From Gammaproteobacteria bacterium UBA5109 (lineage in GTDB: Bacteria; Pseudomonadota; Gammaproteobacteria; Pseudomonadales; Pseudohongiellaceae), in contig DHZH01000007.1 in NCBI GenBank assembly GCA_002414385.1, positions 1-64,000 on the forward strand: 64,000 nucleotides of DNA, read 5' to 3'. The notes beneath the pieces were generated by a model, which ran no database searches, was not told the origin of the DNA, and saw only the letters and a program-made list of their open reading frames with translations. Position numbers and translations under genes: made by a program. Positions 51,440 through 60,767 of the stretch are shown one piece after another; positions within the stretch are counted from its first letter, which is position 1, and every line of letters starts with the position of its first letter.

Positions 51440-52363
51440 TCATTCACCGACTATATCGACTTCCATCAGCAGGCGCTGGGAATACTCTTCGGCATGCCTG
51501 CCTGAACTGTCAGTAACTGCCCGCAAGCGGTGGTCCGTGACTGCCGGCAGGACCATTTGTACGTCTTCCGGCAGTACATGTTTTCTTTCGTCCATCAAGG
51601 CCCAGGTTTTTGCACTCCTGATCAGTGAAATGGCCCCACGCGGCGACAGGCCAAAGGTAAACTTGTCGTCCTGACGAGTATAGGCAACCAGGCGCTGAAT
51701 ATAATCCAGGATACTGTCTGTAGCATGCACCTCATTGATCCGTTTACGCATACTGGCAATATCATCGGCATCCAGACACTGTTGCAGTTCTTCTACACCC
51801 ATCCGTTGCTCACTGTTTTTCAGTAACTCACGTTCCGCGCTGGGGTCCGGATAGCCGATTTTCATGCGCATCAGAAAGCGGTCCAGCTGCGATTCTGGCA
51901 GTGGATAGGTGCCGGCAAAACTGGTCGGGTTCTGGGTGGCAATAACAAAAAACGGATCAGGCAGGGCCCTGGTATCGCCATCCACTGAGACCTGCTTTTC
52001 TTCCATCGCTTCCAGCAACGCACTTTGTGTTTTTGGTGTGGTGCGATTGATTTCATCAGCCAGAATCAGGTTGCTGAACACCGGACCCGGATGAAATGAA
52101 AATTTTGCTTCATTCTGGTCGTAAATTGTTACGCCGAGAATATCGGCAGGCAACAGGTCACTGGTAAACTGAATACGGCTGTATTGTAATCCCAGGACTT
52201 TCGCGAGTGCCTGGGAAAGTGTTGTTTTACCCATTCCGGGCTTATCTTCCATCAGCAAATGACCACCGGCAAAAAGACAGCACAACGAAAGTCTTATCTG
52301 CTTTTCTTTGCCAAATACTACCTTGCCGATCTCAGAAACGGCTTTTTCAATCTTGTCTTGCAT
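51440..52363 (-). CDS. MoxR-family AAA+ ATPase (TgpA operon)
   Basis: The 307-residue ATPase has Walker A EDKPGMGKTTLSQAL, Walker B LADEINRTTPKTQSALLEAMEE, sensor 1 ATQNPTSFAGTYPLPESQLDRF and LSPRGAISLIRSAKTWA. It is a different subfamily from the MoxR at 38111, closer to the YeaC/RavA-like branch with DUF58 and transglutaminase partners. It is 26 bp downstream of purF, so it may be read from the purF operon as well as from its own promoter. Confidence 0.92.
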   Translation of the reverse strand: MQDKIEKAVSEIGKVVFGKEKQIRLSLCCLFAGGHLLMEDKPGMGKTTLSQALAKVLGLQYSRIQFTSDLLPADILGVTIYDQNEAKFSFHPGPVFSNLILADEINRTTPKTQSALLEAMEEKQVSVDGDTRALPDPFFVIATQNPTSFAGTYPLPESQLDRFLMRMKIGYPDPSAERELLKNSEQRMGVEELQQCLDADDIASMRKRINEVHATDSILDYIQRLVAYTRQDDKFTFGLSPRGAISLIRSAKTWALMDERKHVLPEDVQMVLPAVTDHRLRAVTDSSGRHAEEYSQRLLMEVDIVGE

Positions 52364-52389
52364 AACAGCTAACTTATCCCGATTTCAGA

Positions 52390-53928
52390 CTACTCATTAT
52401 TATGCAGTCCCAGAATTTCTTCATTCTGTTTTGGTGGACTGTATAGGTTTCTTTCTTTCTGACGCTTCACTTTGGCACGGTCATTGCGAATCGCTTCCAA
52501 TTCATCCAGGTATTCCTGGGTCACATCATCCGTAATATACGTCCCATTAAAAACTGAACACTCAAAGTCCATTGGCAGAATACTGCCTTCAGCACAGGAT
52601 GAAATCAGGTCTTCGAGATCCTGGAAAATCAGCCAGTCGGCACCAATTTTTTTCTCTATTTGCTCAACGCTTTTATCATGGGCAATCAGTTCACTGACTG
52701 CCGGCATATCAATTCCGTAAACATTCGGATAACGAACCGGTGGAGCTGCAGATGAAAAGTAAACTTTGCGGGCGCCGGCATCGCGTGCCATTTCAATAAT
52801 CTGGGAGCAGGTTGTGCCACGTACAATGGAGTCATCCACCAGCAGTACATTCTTGTCCTGGAATTCCAGGGGAATGGCATTGAGTTTCTGTTTGACGGAT
52901 TTTTTTCGTTGGCTCTGGCCCGGCATGATAAAAGTGCGGCCGATATAGCGGTTTTTAACAAAACCCTCACGGTATTTTACTCCCAGCGAATTGGCCAGTT
53001 CGACCGCAGATGTGCGACTGGTATCCGGAATCGGTATAACGACATCGATATCGTGATCAGGCCGTTCACGTTTTATTTTTTCCGCTAGCTTCTCACCCAT
53101 ACGTAGACGCGATTTGTACACCGAAATACCGTCCATCAGGGAATCCGGCCGGGCAAAATAGACATGTTCAAAAATACAGGGGTTAAGGCTGACATTATCT
53201 GCGCAGATCTTGCTTTCCACATTGCCATCCTGATCGATATAGACCGCCTCACCCGGGGCCACATCCCGAACCAGCTTGAAGCCCTGGGAATCAAGTGCAA
53301 CACTTTCTGAAGCAAGCATGTATTCATATCCCTTGCGGGTGCGCTTTTCTCCGAAAACCAGCGGCCGGATACCATTTTTGTCGCGGAAACCGACAATGCC
53401 GTAACCTACCAGCATGGCCACGGCGGCATAGGCACCCCGACAACGTTTGTGCACCCCTTCTATGGCAGTAAACACTTCATCGGCTGTTGGCTTGAATTTG
53501 TTCAGCTGCTGCAGTTCGTGAGCAAAGACATTAAGCAGGACTTCTGAATCAGAATCAGTATTCAGGTGGCGCAGATCATCACGAAAAATATCATCACTGA
53601 GATCCTTGGCATTGGTCAGGTTGCCATTATGTGCCAGTGAGATGCCGTAGGGGGAATTGACATACAGAGGCTGCGCCTGGGCCGGGCCGGAACTTCCGGC
53701 AGTGGGATACCTGACATGACCAATACCCATGGTCCCGGTCAGGTTTTTCATGTGGCTGGTGCGGAATACATCCCTGACCAGTCCGTTATCCTTACGCAGG
53801 TTAAGCTTGCCGTGGTCACTAGTGACGATACCTGCTGCATCCTGGCCACGGTGCTGAAGCACTGTCAGGCTATCGTACAGGGTCAGGTTAACATTGGATT
53901 TTCCAACGACACCGACTATTCCACACAT
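52390..53928 (-). CDS. purF: Amidophosphoribosyltransferase
   Basis: PurF makes phosphoribosylamine from PRPP and glutamine, the first step of purine synthesis. The 512 residues start MCGIVGVVG; Cys2 is the glutaminase nucleophile after Met removal. GHVRYPTAG, SLAHNGNLTNA and, in the PRTase half, NVLLVDDSIVRGTTCSQI are all present. Length equals that of the Escherichia coli enzyme within a few residues. It follows cvpA by 42 bp, the conserved cvpA-purF pair. Confidence 0.97.
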   Translation of the reverse strand: MCGIVGVVGKSNVNLTLYDSLTVLQHRGQDAAGIVTSDHGKLNLRKDNGLVRDVFRTSHMKNLTGTMGIGHVRYPTAGSSGPAQAQPLYVNSPYGISLAHNGNLTNAKDLSDDIFRDDLRHLNTDSDSEVLLNVFAHELQQLNKFKPTADEVFTAIEGVHKRCRGAYAAVAMLVGYGIVGFRDKNGIRPLVFGEKRTRKGYEYMLASESVALDSQGFKLVRDVAPGEAVYIDQDGNVESKICADNVSLNPCIFEHVYFARPDSLMDGISVYKSRLRMGEKLAEKIKRERPDHDIDVVIPIPDTSRTSAVELANSLGVKYREGFVKNRYIGRTFIMPGQSQRKKSVKQKLNAIPLEFQDKNVLLVDDSIVRGTTCSQIIEMARDAGARKVYFSSAAPPVRYPNVYGIDMPAVSELIAHDKSVEQIEKKIGADWLIFQDLEDLISSCAEGSILPMDFECSVFNGTYITDDVTQEYLDELEAIRNDRAKVKRQKERNLYSPPKQNEEILGLHNNE

Positions 53929-53970
53929 GCTGTTTTCCCCTCTGTTTGCATTGTTCGAATTAAATCATGT

Positions 53971-54459
53971 TTAGGCTATGGTCTCATTACCCGACACTTC
54001 ATAATCGAGCAGACTTTCAAGGTTTTCCAGCAGGACCGTGAAATATGGCACAAACCACGAACCTTCGTACCAGTTCTGACTGAATTCAAACGGCAGGGTC
54101 AGAAACAGGACCAGTAGTACAATAATCAATCCACGCAAAATACCGAACAGTGAGCCCAGGGTCTTATCAACTTTCTTCAGACCGATGGTGGCGCTTATCC
54201 TGGATGCCAGAGTGCCGAGCAGACTTCCGGCAAACATGACCAGCACAAATAAAACGGCTGAGGCCAGAACACGCCGTATCGTAGCATTTTCCAGCACATT
54301 AACCAGCACATCAGCCAGTGGCGCACTAAAATAAGCGGCGACTATGACTGCGGCAACCCAGGAAGCCAGTGAAAAAGCTTCCTTAACCAGTCCCCGCCAG
54401 AAACCGAGTAAAAGCGAAATTACAATGACAAGCAGAATAAGAATATCAGCGACTGTCAA
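53971..54459 (-). CDS. cvpA: CvpA, colicin V production-type membrane protein
   Basis: The 162-residue protein has four membrane helices and the typical start DILILLVIVISLLLGFWRGLVKEAFSL (in parts: LGFWRGLVKEAFSL), then RISATIGLKKVDKTLGSLFGILRGL. CvpA is needed for colicin V export and for bile and envelope tolerance in some enterobacteria. It sits in the conserved SPOR-cvpA-purF order and its motifs are standard. Confidence 0.92.
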   Translation of the reverse strand: MTVADILILLVIVISLLLGFWRGLVKEAFSLASWVAAVIVAAYFSAPLADVLVNVLENATIRRVLASAVLFVLVMFAGSLLGTLASRISATIGLKKVDKTLGSLFGILRGLIIVLLVLFLTLPFEFSQNWYEGSWFVPYFTVLLENLESLLDYEVSGNETIA

Positions 54460-54493
54460 AAAACTTCCCGTAGCATGTTAGGGCCTGCGAATA

Positions 54494-55051
54494 CTAGTCA
54501 ATGGTAAAATCAACGACGATACCGTCGAGCTGAAAGTTTTCGGCCAGTTCGCCACGCAGCGACTCTGCTTCCGCCCGGGTCAGTACCGGCCCCACAAAAA
54601 CCGCATTTAATTCACCCTGTTCGCGTAAAACAACCTCACTGTAGGCCTCATAGTCAGCATTCAGGAGTCTGTTAACCAGGTTTTCGGCATTCTCAGGGTC
54701 AGCAAACAAACCCAGGCGGATGCTCCAGGCCTGCGGCAAGCCCTGCCTGTCCAGAGCCGGCCTTTCTTCCTCTTCATTGTCGGCGGCCTGTTGTTGTCCA
54801 ACTGGCACAGCATCAACAACTTCTACCCTCTGTTCCGTCTCTGCTGCAGGCTCAGGCAGTGTGTCACTGATGATTTCAGGTCGTTGAGGTTCAATTTCCA
54901 GCGGTTCCGGAAATGGAGGGCTGTCCGGAATACTGGTATTCATCGCCGGAGGAGTCACGCCTTCTCCATCCAGCAGAATTGGCAGGAATATAATGGCCAG
55001 GCAGCCCAGTACGATTGCACCAACCAGCCGTTGTTTCATTGCTTCGTTCAA
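54494..55051 (-). CDS. dedD: SPOR-domain protein, DedD-like
   Basis: The 185-residue protein has an N-terminal cytoplasmic tip, one membrane helix (LVGAIVLGCLAIIFLPILLDG), a Pro/Glu-rich periplasmic linker, and a C-terminal SPOR domain (about 108-183: WSIRLGLFADPENAENLVNRLLNADYEAY, then VFVGPVLTRAEAESLRGEL, in parts: WSIRLGLFADPENA). SPOR domains bind denuded glycan at the division septum. It overlaps folC by four bases and precedes cvpA, the usual folC-dedD-cvpA-purF order. Confidence 0.9.
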   Translation of the reverse strand: MNEAMKQRLVGAIVLGCLAIIFLPILLDGEGVTPPAMNTSIPDSPPFPEPLEIEPQRPEIISDTLPEPAAETEQRVEVVDAVPVGQQQAADNEEEERPALDRQGLPQAWSIRLGLFADPENAENLVNRLLNADYEAYSEVVLREQGELNAVFVGPVLTRAEAESLRGELAENFQLDGIVVDFTID

Positions 55052-56331
55052 ATCTGCTCCAAGACGCCTGCCACAGTATAAAATGAACCGGTTACCAGAA
55101 GTACGTCCTCCGCATCCAGACTGGCTTCCGCCGCCTGAAATGCCTCCGGCACCGTATCATAAACAGCAATGCGTTTCTGACCTGAATTTTGTAGGGCATT
55201 ATATAGTATTTTCGTTGCTGTTCCGCGGCTATTTTCAAGACCGGCAAGAAACCATTGCTGCACCTGTGGGGCAAGAATTTTAACAAACTCCTGATGATCC
55301 TTTCCCTGCAACATGGCCAGCAGTACATGAAGTTTTTTTCCGGCAAAGCTGTGCCGAATATTGGCCAGCAATTTTTGTGCTGCATGCGGATTATGAGCCA
55401 CATCCAGAACCAGGGTATAAGTACGGGGAATAAGCTGAAAGCGTCCCGGAATCCTGGTGTTGCGTAATGCCTCTTCAAGCTGCAGGGGCTCGAATTCCTC
55501 TTCCAGCAATACAAAGGCCTGTAATGCCAGCGCCGCATTTCCGCAAAAGCTTTGCAGCAAGCTGTCGCCGCTAATGTTCATATCGAGCACATGTTTGCGG
55601 CCTTTGGCATCAAAACCCTGCCAGTGCCATTGATTGTCAGTGAGTGAATCCTGAAATGCTGAGCCTGAGCAATACAGCAGCGCGCCCAGTTTTTCGGCAT
55701 GCTGTCTGACTGAATCCGGCATATCCGTATCACCAAAAAGCACCGGTTTACCGGCTCGCATGATGCCGGCCTTTTCCAGCCCTATTGCTTCGCGGTTATC
55801 GCCAAGCCATTCGGTATGATCCAGGGCAATATTGGTGATCAAGGCAATATCCGCATCCAGAATATTCACTGCATCCAGGCGTCCACCCAGACCGACCTCA
55901 AGTATCAAGCAGTCGAGTCCGGCTTCGGAGAAAATCTGCAAGGCAGCCAGGGTGCCAAACTCAAAATAGGTAAGTGGAATCTCTTCGCGTTTAGCTTCAA
56001 TTGCGGCAAAGGCCTGACAAAGCAGCGTGTCATTGACCGGCTGGCCACGCACAGTAATACGCTCGTTGTAGTGCAGCAGATGGGGAGACCGGTAAACACC
56101 GACCGCCTTGCCGGAGGATGCCAGCAGTTTTTCAAGAAATGCGGCTGTTGACCCTTTGCCGTTAGTCCCGGCAATTGTAATGACAGTATGTCCGGAAAAA
56201 TCCAGCTTCATCCTGTCGGCAACAGCCCCTACCCGGTCCAGCCCCAGTTTTATTTCAGCCGGATGCAGCCGCTCCAGATATTGCAGCCAGTCTGCAAGTG
56301 TTTTTCGGGCTTGTTCAGGCTGATTCGGCAC
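55048..56331 (-). CDS. folC: Dihydrofolate synthase / folylpolyglutamate synthase
   Basis: FolC adds glutamate to dihydropteroate and to folates. The 427-residue protein shows SWLQYLERLHP-like start (ADWLQYLERLHP), IKLGLDRV, the ATP loop VITIAGTNGKGSTAAFLE, YRSPHLLHYNERI, FEFGTLAALQIF, LEVGLGGRLDAVN and ALDHTEWLG. I prefer the GTG at 56331, which overlaps accD by 17 bases; an in-frame TTG at 56355 is the other choice. It has the standard accD-folC-SPOR neighbourhood. Confidence 0.93.
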   Translation of the reverse strand: MPNQPEQARKTLADWLQYLERLHPAEIKLGLDRVGAVADRMKLDFSGHTVITIAGTNGKGSTAAFLEKLLASSGKAVGVYRSPHLLHYNERITVRGQPVNDTLLCQAFAAIEAKREEIPLTYFEFGTLAALQIFSEAGLDCLILEVGLGGRLDAVNILDADIALITNIALDHTEWLGDNREAIGLEKAGIMRAGKPVLFGDTDMPDSVRQHAEKLGALLYCSGSAFQDSLTDNQWHWQGFDAKGRKHVLDMNISGDSLLQSFCGNAALALQAFVLLEEEFEPLQLEEALRNTRIPGRFQLIPRTYTLVLDVAHNPHAAQKLLANIRHSFAGKKLHVLLAMLQGKDHQEFVKILAPQVQQWFLAGLENSRGTATKILYNALQNSGQKRIAVYDTVPEAFQAAEASLDAEDVLLVTGSFYTVAGVLEQI

Positions 56332-57190
56332 GCGTGCGATGCATAAATTTGGCAATCAGTGACGCGAGGGTTTCACGCATGACTTTCCGGTGGACAATCA
56401 TGTCGATAGCACCATGTTCCAGCAAGAATTCTGAGCGCTGAAAACCTTCCGGTAAATTTTCTCTTACCGTTTGCCTGATGACATCCTGCCCCGCAAAGCC
56501 GATCAGGGCATTGGGTTCTGCCACATTAACATCCCCCAGCATGGCCAGACTGGCCGAGACTCCCCCGTAAACCGGATCAACCAGCACTGAAATATACAGC
56601 AGCCCATTAGCGCGCATGCGCTCGAGCGCTGCGGATGTTTTGGGCATTTGCATTAATGAAATCAGTGCTTCCTGCATACGTGCACCGCCACTGGTGGCAA
56701 AACAGACCAGTGGCAGTTTCTTTTCCAGGCAGGTATTCACGGCAATCACAAATTTTTCACCGACAACCGCACCCATGGAGCCGCCAATAAAGCCAAATTC
56801 GAAGGCTGCAACGACAACTTCCTGACCGTTGACCTTGCCTTCCATGACGACCAGCGCATCATTTTCACCGGTTGATTTTTTTGCAGCATTTAGCCGGTCA
56901 CGATACTTTTTCAGGTCCTTGAATTTAAGGATGTCATGCGGCTCGATATCTTCACCCAGTTCCACACGGCCATCTTTATCCAGAAAAATATCCAGCCGGC
57001 GTCTGGCAGAAATTCGCAGATGATGTTCGCATTTCGGGCAGACATCCATGTTCTCTTCCAGACTGGAGCTGTAGAGCACCGCTTCACAGCGTGGGCAACG
57101 TTTCCATAATCCTTCCGGAATATTGCTTTTCTTGGCCGCTGCATTCGTCTTGATTTTTGACGGCAGGATTTTTTCGATCCAACTACTCAT
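56315..57190 (-). CDS. accD: Acetyl-CoA carboxylase carboxyltransferase subunit beta
   Basis: AccD with AccA moves the carboxyl group to acetyl-CoA to make malonyl-CoA. From the ATG at 57190 the protein has 291 residues and starts MSSWIEKILP; a GTG at 57199 is less typical. The zinc ribbon is complete: Cys32, Cys35, Cys51 and Cys54 (RCPRCEAV, CPKCEHH). The carboxyltransferase core shows FEFGFIGGSMGAVVGEKF (in parts: GGSMGAVVGEKF), SGGARMQEALISLMQM and GFAGQDVIRQTVRENLPEGFQ. It ties the window's fatty-acid genes to the trp and folate genes through gene order only. Confidence 0.96.
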   Translation of the reverse strand: MSSWIEKILPSKIKTNAAAKKSNIPEGLWKRCPRCEAVLYSSSLEENMDVCPKCEHHLRISARRRLDIFLDKDGRVELGEDIEPHDILKFKDLKKYRDRLNAAKKSTGENDALVVMEGKVNGQEVVVAAFEFGFIGGSMGAVVGEKFVIAVNTCLEKKLPLVCFATSGGARMQEALISLMQMPKTSAALERMRANGLLYISVLVDPVYGGVSASLAMLGDVNVAEPNALIGFAGQDVIRQTVRENLPEGFQRSEFLLEHGAIDMIVHRKVMRETLASLIAKFMHRTRAESA

Positions 57191-57212
57191 AAGAACCACT
57201 CATAACTAACTA

Positions 57213-58034
57213 TTATCCGTTTAGCGAATCCAGTGCCTGACGCATGTCGGCAATCAAGGTAATATGCTCCAGTAATTCCTGTTGCGTATAGCTTTTGTCA
57301 GCGTCCAATTCTGCAATAAGATTTACCAGAGCGCTACCTACCACGATGCCATCGGCAAAAGCACCCAGCGTTGCAGCCATTTCTGCATTCTTGATACCAA
57401 AACCTATGCCGATTGGCAGACTGCAGTATTTTCTCAGTTCACTGACTTTTGCCCGGACCGAATCTGTATCAAGATGCGAGGCGCCAGTCACCCCTTTTAA
57501 TGAAACATAATACACGTATCCTGAACTTAACTGTGAAATCTCTCTGGCACGTGCTTCACTGGTTCCCGGGGCTACCAGAAATATGCAATCAAGCCCTGCC
57601 TGACAAATCTCCCTGAGCAATTCACTGGCTTCTTCGGGTGGCATATCAACCACCAGCACCCCATCAACACCGGCAGCGGCAGCCCGCTCTGCAAAATTCC
57701 GGTAGCCCATGCATTCAATCGGGTTCAGATATCCCATCAGTACCAGAGGAGTTTCCTGGTCCTGTTCACGAAAGCGACTGACCAGTGTCAGCACATCAGC
57801 AAGGCTGGTACCACTTGCCAGGGCCCGTTCCACCGCCTGTTGAATCACCGGGCCGTCAGAAGCCGGATCGCTGAAGGGGAATCCCAGCTCAATGATATCC
57901 GCACCTGCAGCGACCAGTGCATGCATCAGGCCCAGAGTGGTTTCAAGCTTCGGATCACCCGCAGCCAGATAGGGAATCAGGGCCTTTTTGTTATTTTTAC
58001 TGAGCCTGTCAAAACAGGTATTAATGCGACTCAT
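57213..58034 (-). CDS. trpA: Tryptophan synthase alpha subunit
   Basis: TrpA splits indole-3-glycerol phosphate to indole and feeds it to TrpB. The 273 residues carry FIPYLAAGDP-like ALIPYLAAGDPKLETTL, the catalytic Glu in IIELGFPFSDPASDGP, the catalytic Asp in GVDGVLVVDMPPEE, and GVTGAS. Phosphate-binding GIGFGIKN and ADGIVVGSA are intact. It lies 17 bp after trpB and 22 bp before accD, all on the minus strand. Confidence 0.96.
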   Translation of the reverse strand: MSRINTCFDRLSKNNKKALIPYLAAGDPKLETTLGLMHALVAAGADIIELGFPFSDPASDGPVIQQAVERALASGTSLADVLTLVSRFREQDQETPLVLMGYLNPIECMGYRNFAERAAAAGVDGVLVVDMPPEEASELLREICQAGLDCIFLVAPGTSEARAREISQLSSGYVYYVSLKGVTGASHLDTDSVRAKVSELRKYCSLPIGIGFGIKNAEMAATLGAFADGIVVGSALVNLIAELDADKSYTQQELLEHITLIADMRQALDSLNG

Positions 58035-58051
58035 GTTTATTCGATTCCGTG

Positions 58052-59269
58052 TTAAACCTTGATTCCGTCAATTTCAGCAACTGTATGGATGTCCTTGTCG
58101 CCACGACCGGACAGGTTAATGACCATCAGGTGCTCAGCGGGCAGATCTCCAGCTGTTTTCATGGCATAAGCCAGGGCATGACTGGATTCCAGTGCCGGAA
58201 TTATTCCTTCCTTGCGAGTCAGGAAACGAAAAGCTTCCAGTGCCTCATCATCTGTTACCGCAGTATATTCCGCGCGTTTGATATCCTTCAGCCAGGCATG
58301 TTCCGGTCCGACTCCCGGATAATCCAGACCGGCAGAAACCGAATGAGTGTCAAGGATCTGGCCATTTTCATCATTCATCAGGTAGGTGCGATTGCCATGC
58401 AACACGCCCGGTTTGCCGGTATTCAGCGGTGCTGCATGTTTTCCGGTATGCAATCCAAGTCCTCCGGCTTCAACCCCGATCATGCGTACCTCACGGTCAT
58501 TTAAAAAGGGGTAAAACAGGCCGATGGCATTGGAACCTCCACCGACACAGGCTACCAGTGAATCAGGCAGGCGTCCGCACTGGTCCAGACATTGCTGGCG
58601 CGCTTCACGCCCGATTACACTCTGAAAATCCCTGACCAGCATTGGATATGGGTGCGGGCCAGCCACGGTACCAATAATGTAATAAGTTGTATCCACATTG
58701 GTTGCCCAGTCCCGCAGAGCTTCATTCATCGCATCCTTGAGGGTTCTGGATCCTGAATCAACTTCCACCACAGTCGCTCCCAGCAGCTTCATGCGATAAA
58801 CATTGGCCGCCTGGCGCCTGGTATCTTCCGTGCCCATGAACACATGACATTCCAGCCCCAGTCTGGCTGCCACGGTTGCTGTTGCCACACCATGCTGGCC
58901 AGCGCCGGTTTCAGCAATAATCCGGGTCTTTCCCATGGCCTTGGCCAGCAAAGCCTGACCAATGGTGTTATTGACCTTGTGCGCGCCGGTATGGTTGAGG
59001 TCTTCACGTTTCAGGTAAATCTGTGCTCCGCCAAGCTCCTCGGTCATGCGACGCGCATGATAAAGCGGTGATGGACGGCCGACATAATTGCGCAGGTCTT
59101 CATCAAACTCATCCCAGAAGGATTGCTCCTGCTTGAGTTTGTTGTACATTTCATTAAGCTCTTCTAACGCCGGCATCAGCGTCTCACCAACAAAAATGCC
59201 ACCGTAAATACCGAAGTGACCATGTTTATCAGGGCCGCTGTTCAGATTCTGCTTTTCACTGTCGGACAC
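58052..59269 (-). CDS. trpB: Tryptophan synthase beta subunit
   Basis: TrpB joins indole and serine with PLP. From a GTG at 59269 (GAGG six bases upstream) the protein has 405 residues; an earlier in-frame GTG at 59293 would overlap trpF further. Motifs: GIYGGIFVGETL, YLKREDLNHTGAHKVNN with the PLP Lys, ETGAGQHGVATA, GGGSNAIGLF, and LSGRGDKD at the end. It overlaps trpF by 14 bases. The pair trpBA sits between trpF and accD, as in several marine gammaproteobacteria. Confidence 0.96.
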   Translation of the reverse strand: MSDSEKQNLNSGPDKHGHFGIYGGIFVGETLMPALEELNEMYNKLKQEQSFWDEFDEDLRNYVGRPSPLYHARRMTEELGGAQIYLKREDLNHTGAHKVNNTIGQALLAKAMGKTRIIAETGAGQHGVATATVAARLGLECHVFMGTEDTRRQAANVYRMKLLGATVVEVDSGSRTLKDAMNEALRDWATNVDTTYYIIGTVAGPHPYPMLVRDFQSVIGREARQQCLDQCGRLPDSLVACVGGGSNAIGLFYPFLNDREVRMIGVEAGGLGLHTGKHAAPLNTGKPGVLHGNRTYLMNDENGQILDTHSVSAGLDYPGVGPEHAWLKDIKRAEYTAVTDDEALEAFRFLTRKEGIIPALESSHALAYAMKTAGDLPAEHLMVINLSGRGDKDIHTVAEIDGIKV

Positions 59270-59900
59270 GATTAACCTCATCAATAAATTCACGAATTTT
59301 CCGACCGGATTTCATCCCCGGACTGTCTTCAACACCTGAACTGACGTCGACTGCATAGGGCTGTACTTGCTGAATTGCTGCAGCAATATTTGCGGCATGT
59401 AAACCGCCGGCAAGAACCAGGGGTGGAGTATCCTCCGGCAAACCCTGCAACACAGACCAGTCAAAACCTTCGCCGGTTCCGCCTGCCTGTTGCGGATGCC
59501 AGCTATCAACAAGAATTGCCGAGGAGCCGGAATAAGCAGCAATACTGCCAGCTACATCCATCCCGGGTTTTATCCGGATTGCCTTGATATAAGGCAGTGA
59601 GAATGACTCGCAGTATTCTGCACTCTCCTCGCCATGAAACTGCAGGCAAGTGACGCCGCTTTGTGCAACTTCCCGGGCCACCACATCCTGTGTGGCGTTT
59701 ACAAAGAGCCCGACTGTGGTCACAAATACAGGAAGTTCCCGGATAATGGCTTGCGCCTGTTCCGCTGTGATGGCTCGCGGACTGTCCGGATAAAAAACAA
59801 AACCCAGCGCATCAGCTCCTTGATGCACCGCAAGCAGTGCATCGTTCAGCCGTGTGATACCACATATTTTGACTCGGACCCTGCTCACAACTGTCGCCAC
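59256..59900 (-). CDS. trpF: Phosphoribosylanthranilate isomerase
   Basis: TrpF isomerises phosphoribosylanthranilate in tryptophan synthesis. The 214 residues show VKICGITRLNDA with the catalytic Cys, ADALGFVFYPDSPRAI, LQFHGEES and AVDVSSGVEDSPGMKSGRKI (in parts: VDVSSGVEDSPG) with the catalytic Asp. The start is a GTG; a second GTG 12 bases later is equally possible. It is a stand-alone trpF, not fused with trpC. It overlaps trpB and follows truA. Confidence 0.95.
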   Translation of the reverse strand: MATVVSRVRVKICGITRLNDALLAVHQGADALGFVFYPDSPRAITAEQAQAIIRELPVFVTTVGLFVNATQDVVAREVAQSGVTCLQFHGEESAEYCESFSLPYIKAIRIKPGMDVAGSIAAYSGSSAILVDSWHPQQAGGTGEGFDWSVLQGLPEDTPPLVLAGGLHAANIAAAIQQVQPYAVDVSSGVEDSPGMKSGRKIREFIDEVNRVRQ

Positions 59901-59937
59901 CCGGCTCGCAAAAATAAACGCAGCATTCTAGCAAAAA

Positions 59938-60753
59938 TCACCACGTGGCGCTGTTAATAAATGACAGTACACTGTCTGTTTCGGGCAGCTCAAATTCAGA
60001 CGGATAGCCGACTTCCAGCAGATACAGGCCTGCTGCCGGAGCGGTTATTCCGGCTTTGCGTCGATCCTTTTCATCCAGCACCTCGGCCAGCCATTGTGGA
60101 TCGCGATCACCAGCACCTATTTCCAGAAGCGATCCGACAATATTCCTGACCATATGCAGAAGAAATGCATTGGCCTGAATATCTACCAAAACAAAATTTC
60201 CCCGTCGTGTTACCCGTACATGATGTACGTTGCGCATAGGGGTATTGGACTGGCAACCTGCCCCGCGAAAACTGCTGAAATCCAGCTCTCCGATCAGGCA
60301 CTGTGCTGCCGTATGCATCTTCTGTTCATTCAGGGGGCGGTAGTGCCAGTGAACCAGCCCCTGGAGCAGAGCTGTGGGAACCGCATGGTTATAAATCAGA
60401 TAGCAGTAACGTCTGCTCAGCGCTGTAAACCGGGCATGAAAGTCCTTCGACACAGTTCTGGCCCAGCGTACCACCACCTGATCAGGCAAAAGTGCATTAC
60501 TGCCCCTGACCCAGGCATCCAGTGGACGCTCTTTATCAGTATCAAAATGGACTATCTGGGCATTGGCATGGACGCCCCGATCCGTACGTCCGGCACAGTG
60601 TACCCGTACAGTTTGATCGGCTACCCTGGAAAGGGCTGTTTCGAGGGTTTCCTGAACAGTTGTGACTGATTCCCGGCGCTGAGCCTGCCAGCCATTAAAA
60701 TCGCTACCCTGATATTCTATGCAAAGAGCGATTCTGCTACCGCTTGATTTCAT
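59938..60753 (-). CDS. truA: tRNA pseudouridine(38-40) synthase
   Basis: TruA modifies uridines 38-40 of the tRNA anticodon stem. From the ATG at 60753 the protein has 271 residues; a GTG at 60759 is the alternative. It has CIEYQGSDFNGWQAQ, the catalytic Asp in HCAGRTDRGVHANAQI, FHARFTALSRRYCYLI, and FLLHMVRNIVGSLLEIG. Everything is standard. It lies 14 bp downstream of fimV in the conserved fimV-truA-trpF order. Confidence 0.96.
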   Translation of the reverse strand: MKSSGSRIALCIEYQGSDFNGWQAQRRESVTTVQETLETALSRVADQTVRVHCAGRTDRGVHANAQIVHFDTDKERPLDAWVRGSNALLPDQVVVRWARTVSKDFHARFTALSRRYCYLIYNHAVPTALLQGLVHWHYRPLNEQKMHTAAQCLIGELDFSSFRGAGCQSNTPMRNVHHVRVTRRGNFVLVDIQANAFLLHMVRNIVGSLLEIGAGDRDPQWLAEVLDEKDRRKAGITAPAAGLYLLEVGYPSEFELPETDSVLSFINSATW

Positions 60754-60767
60754 TTCCACCGGCAGAC

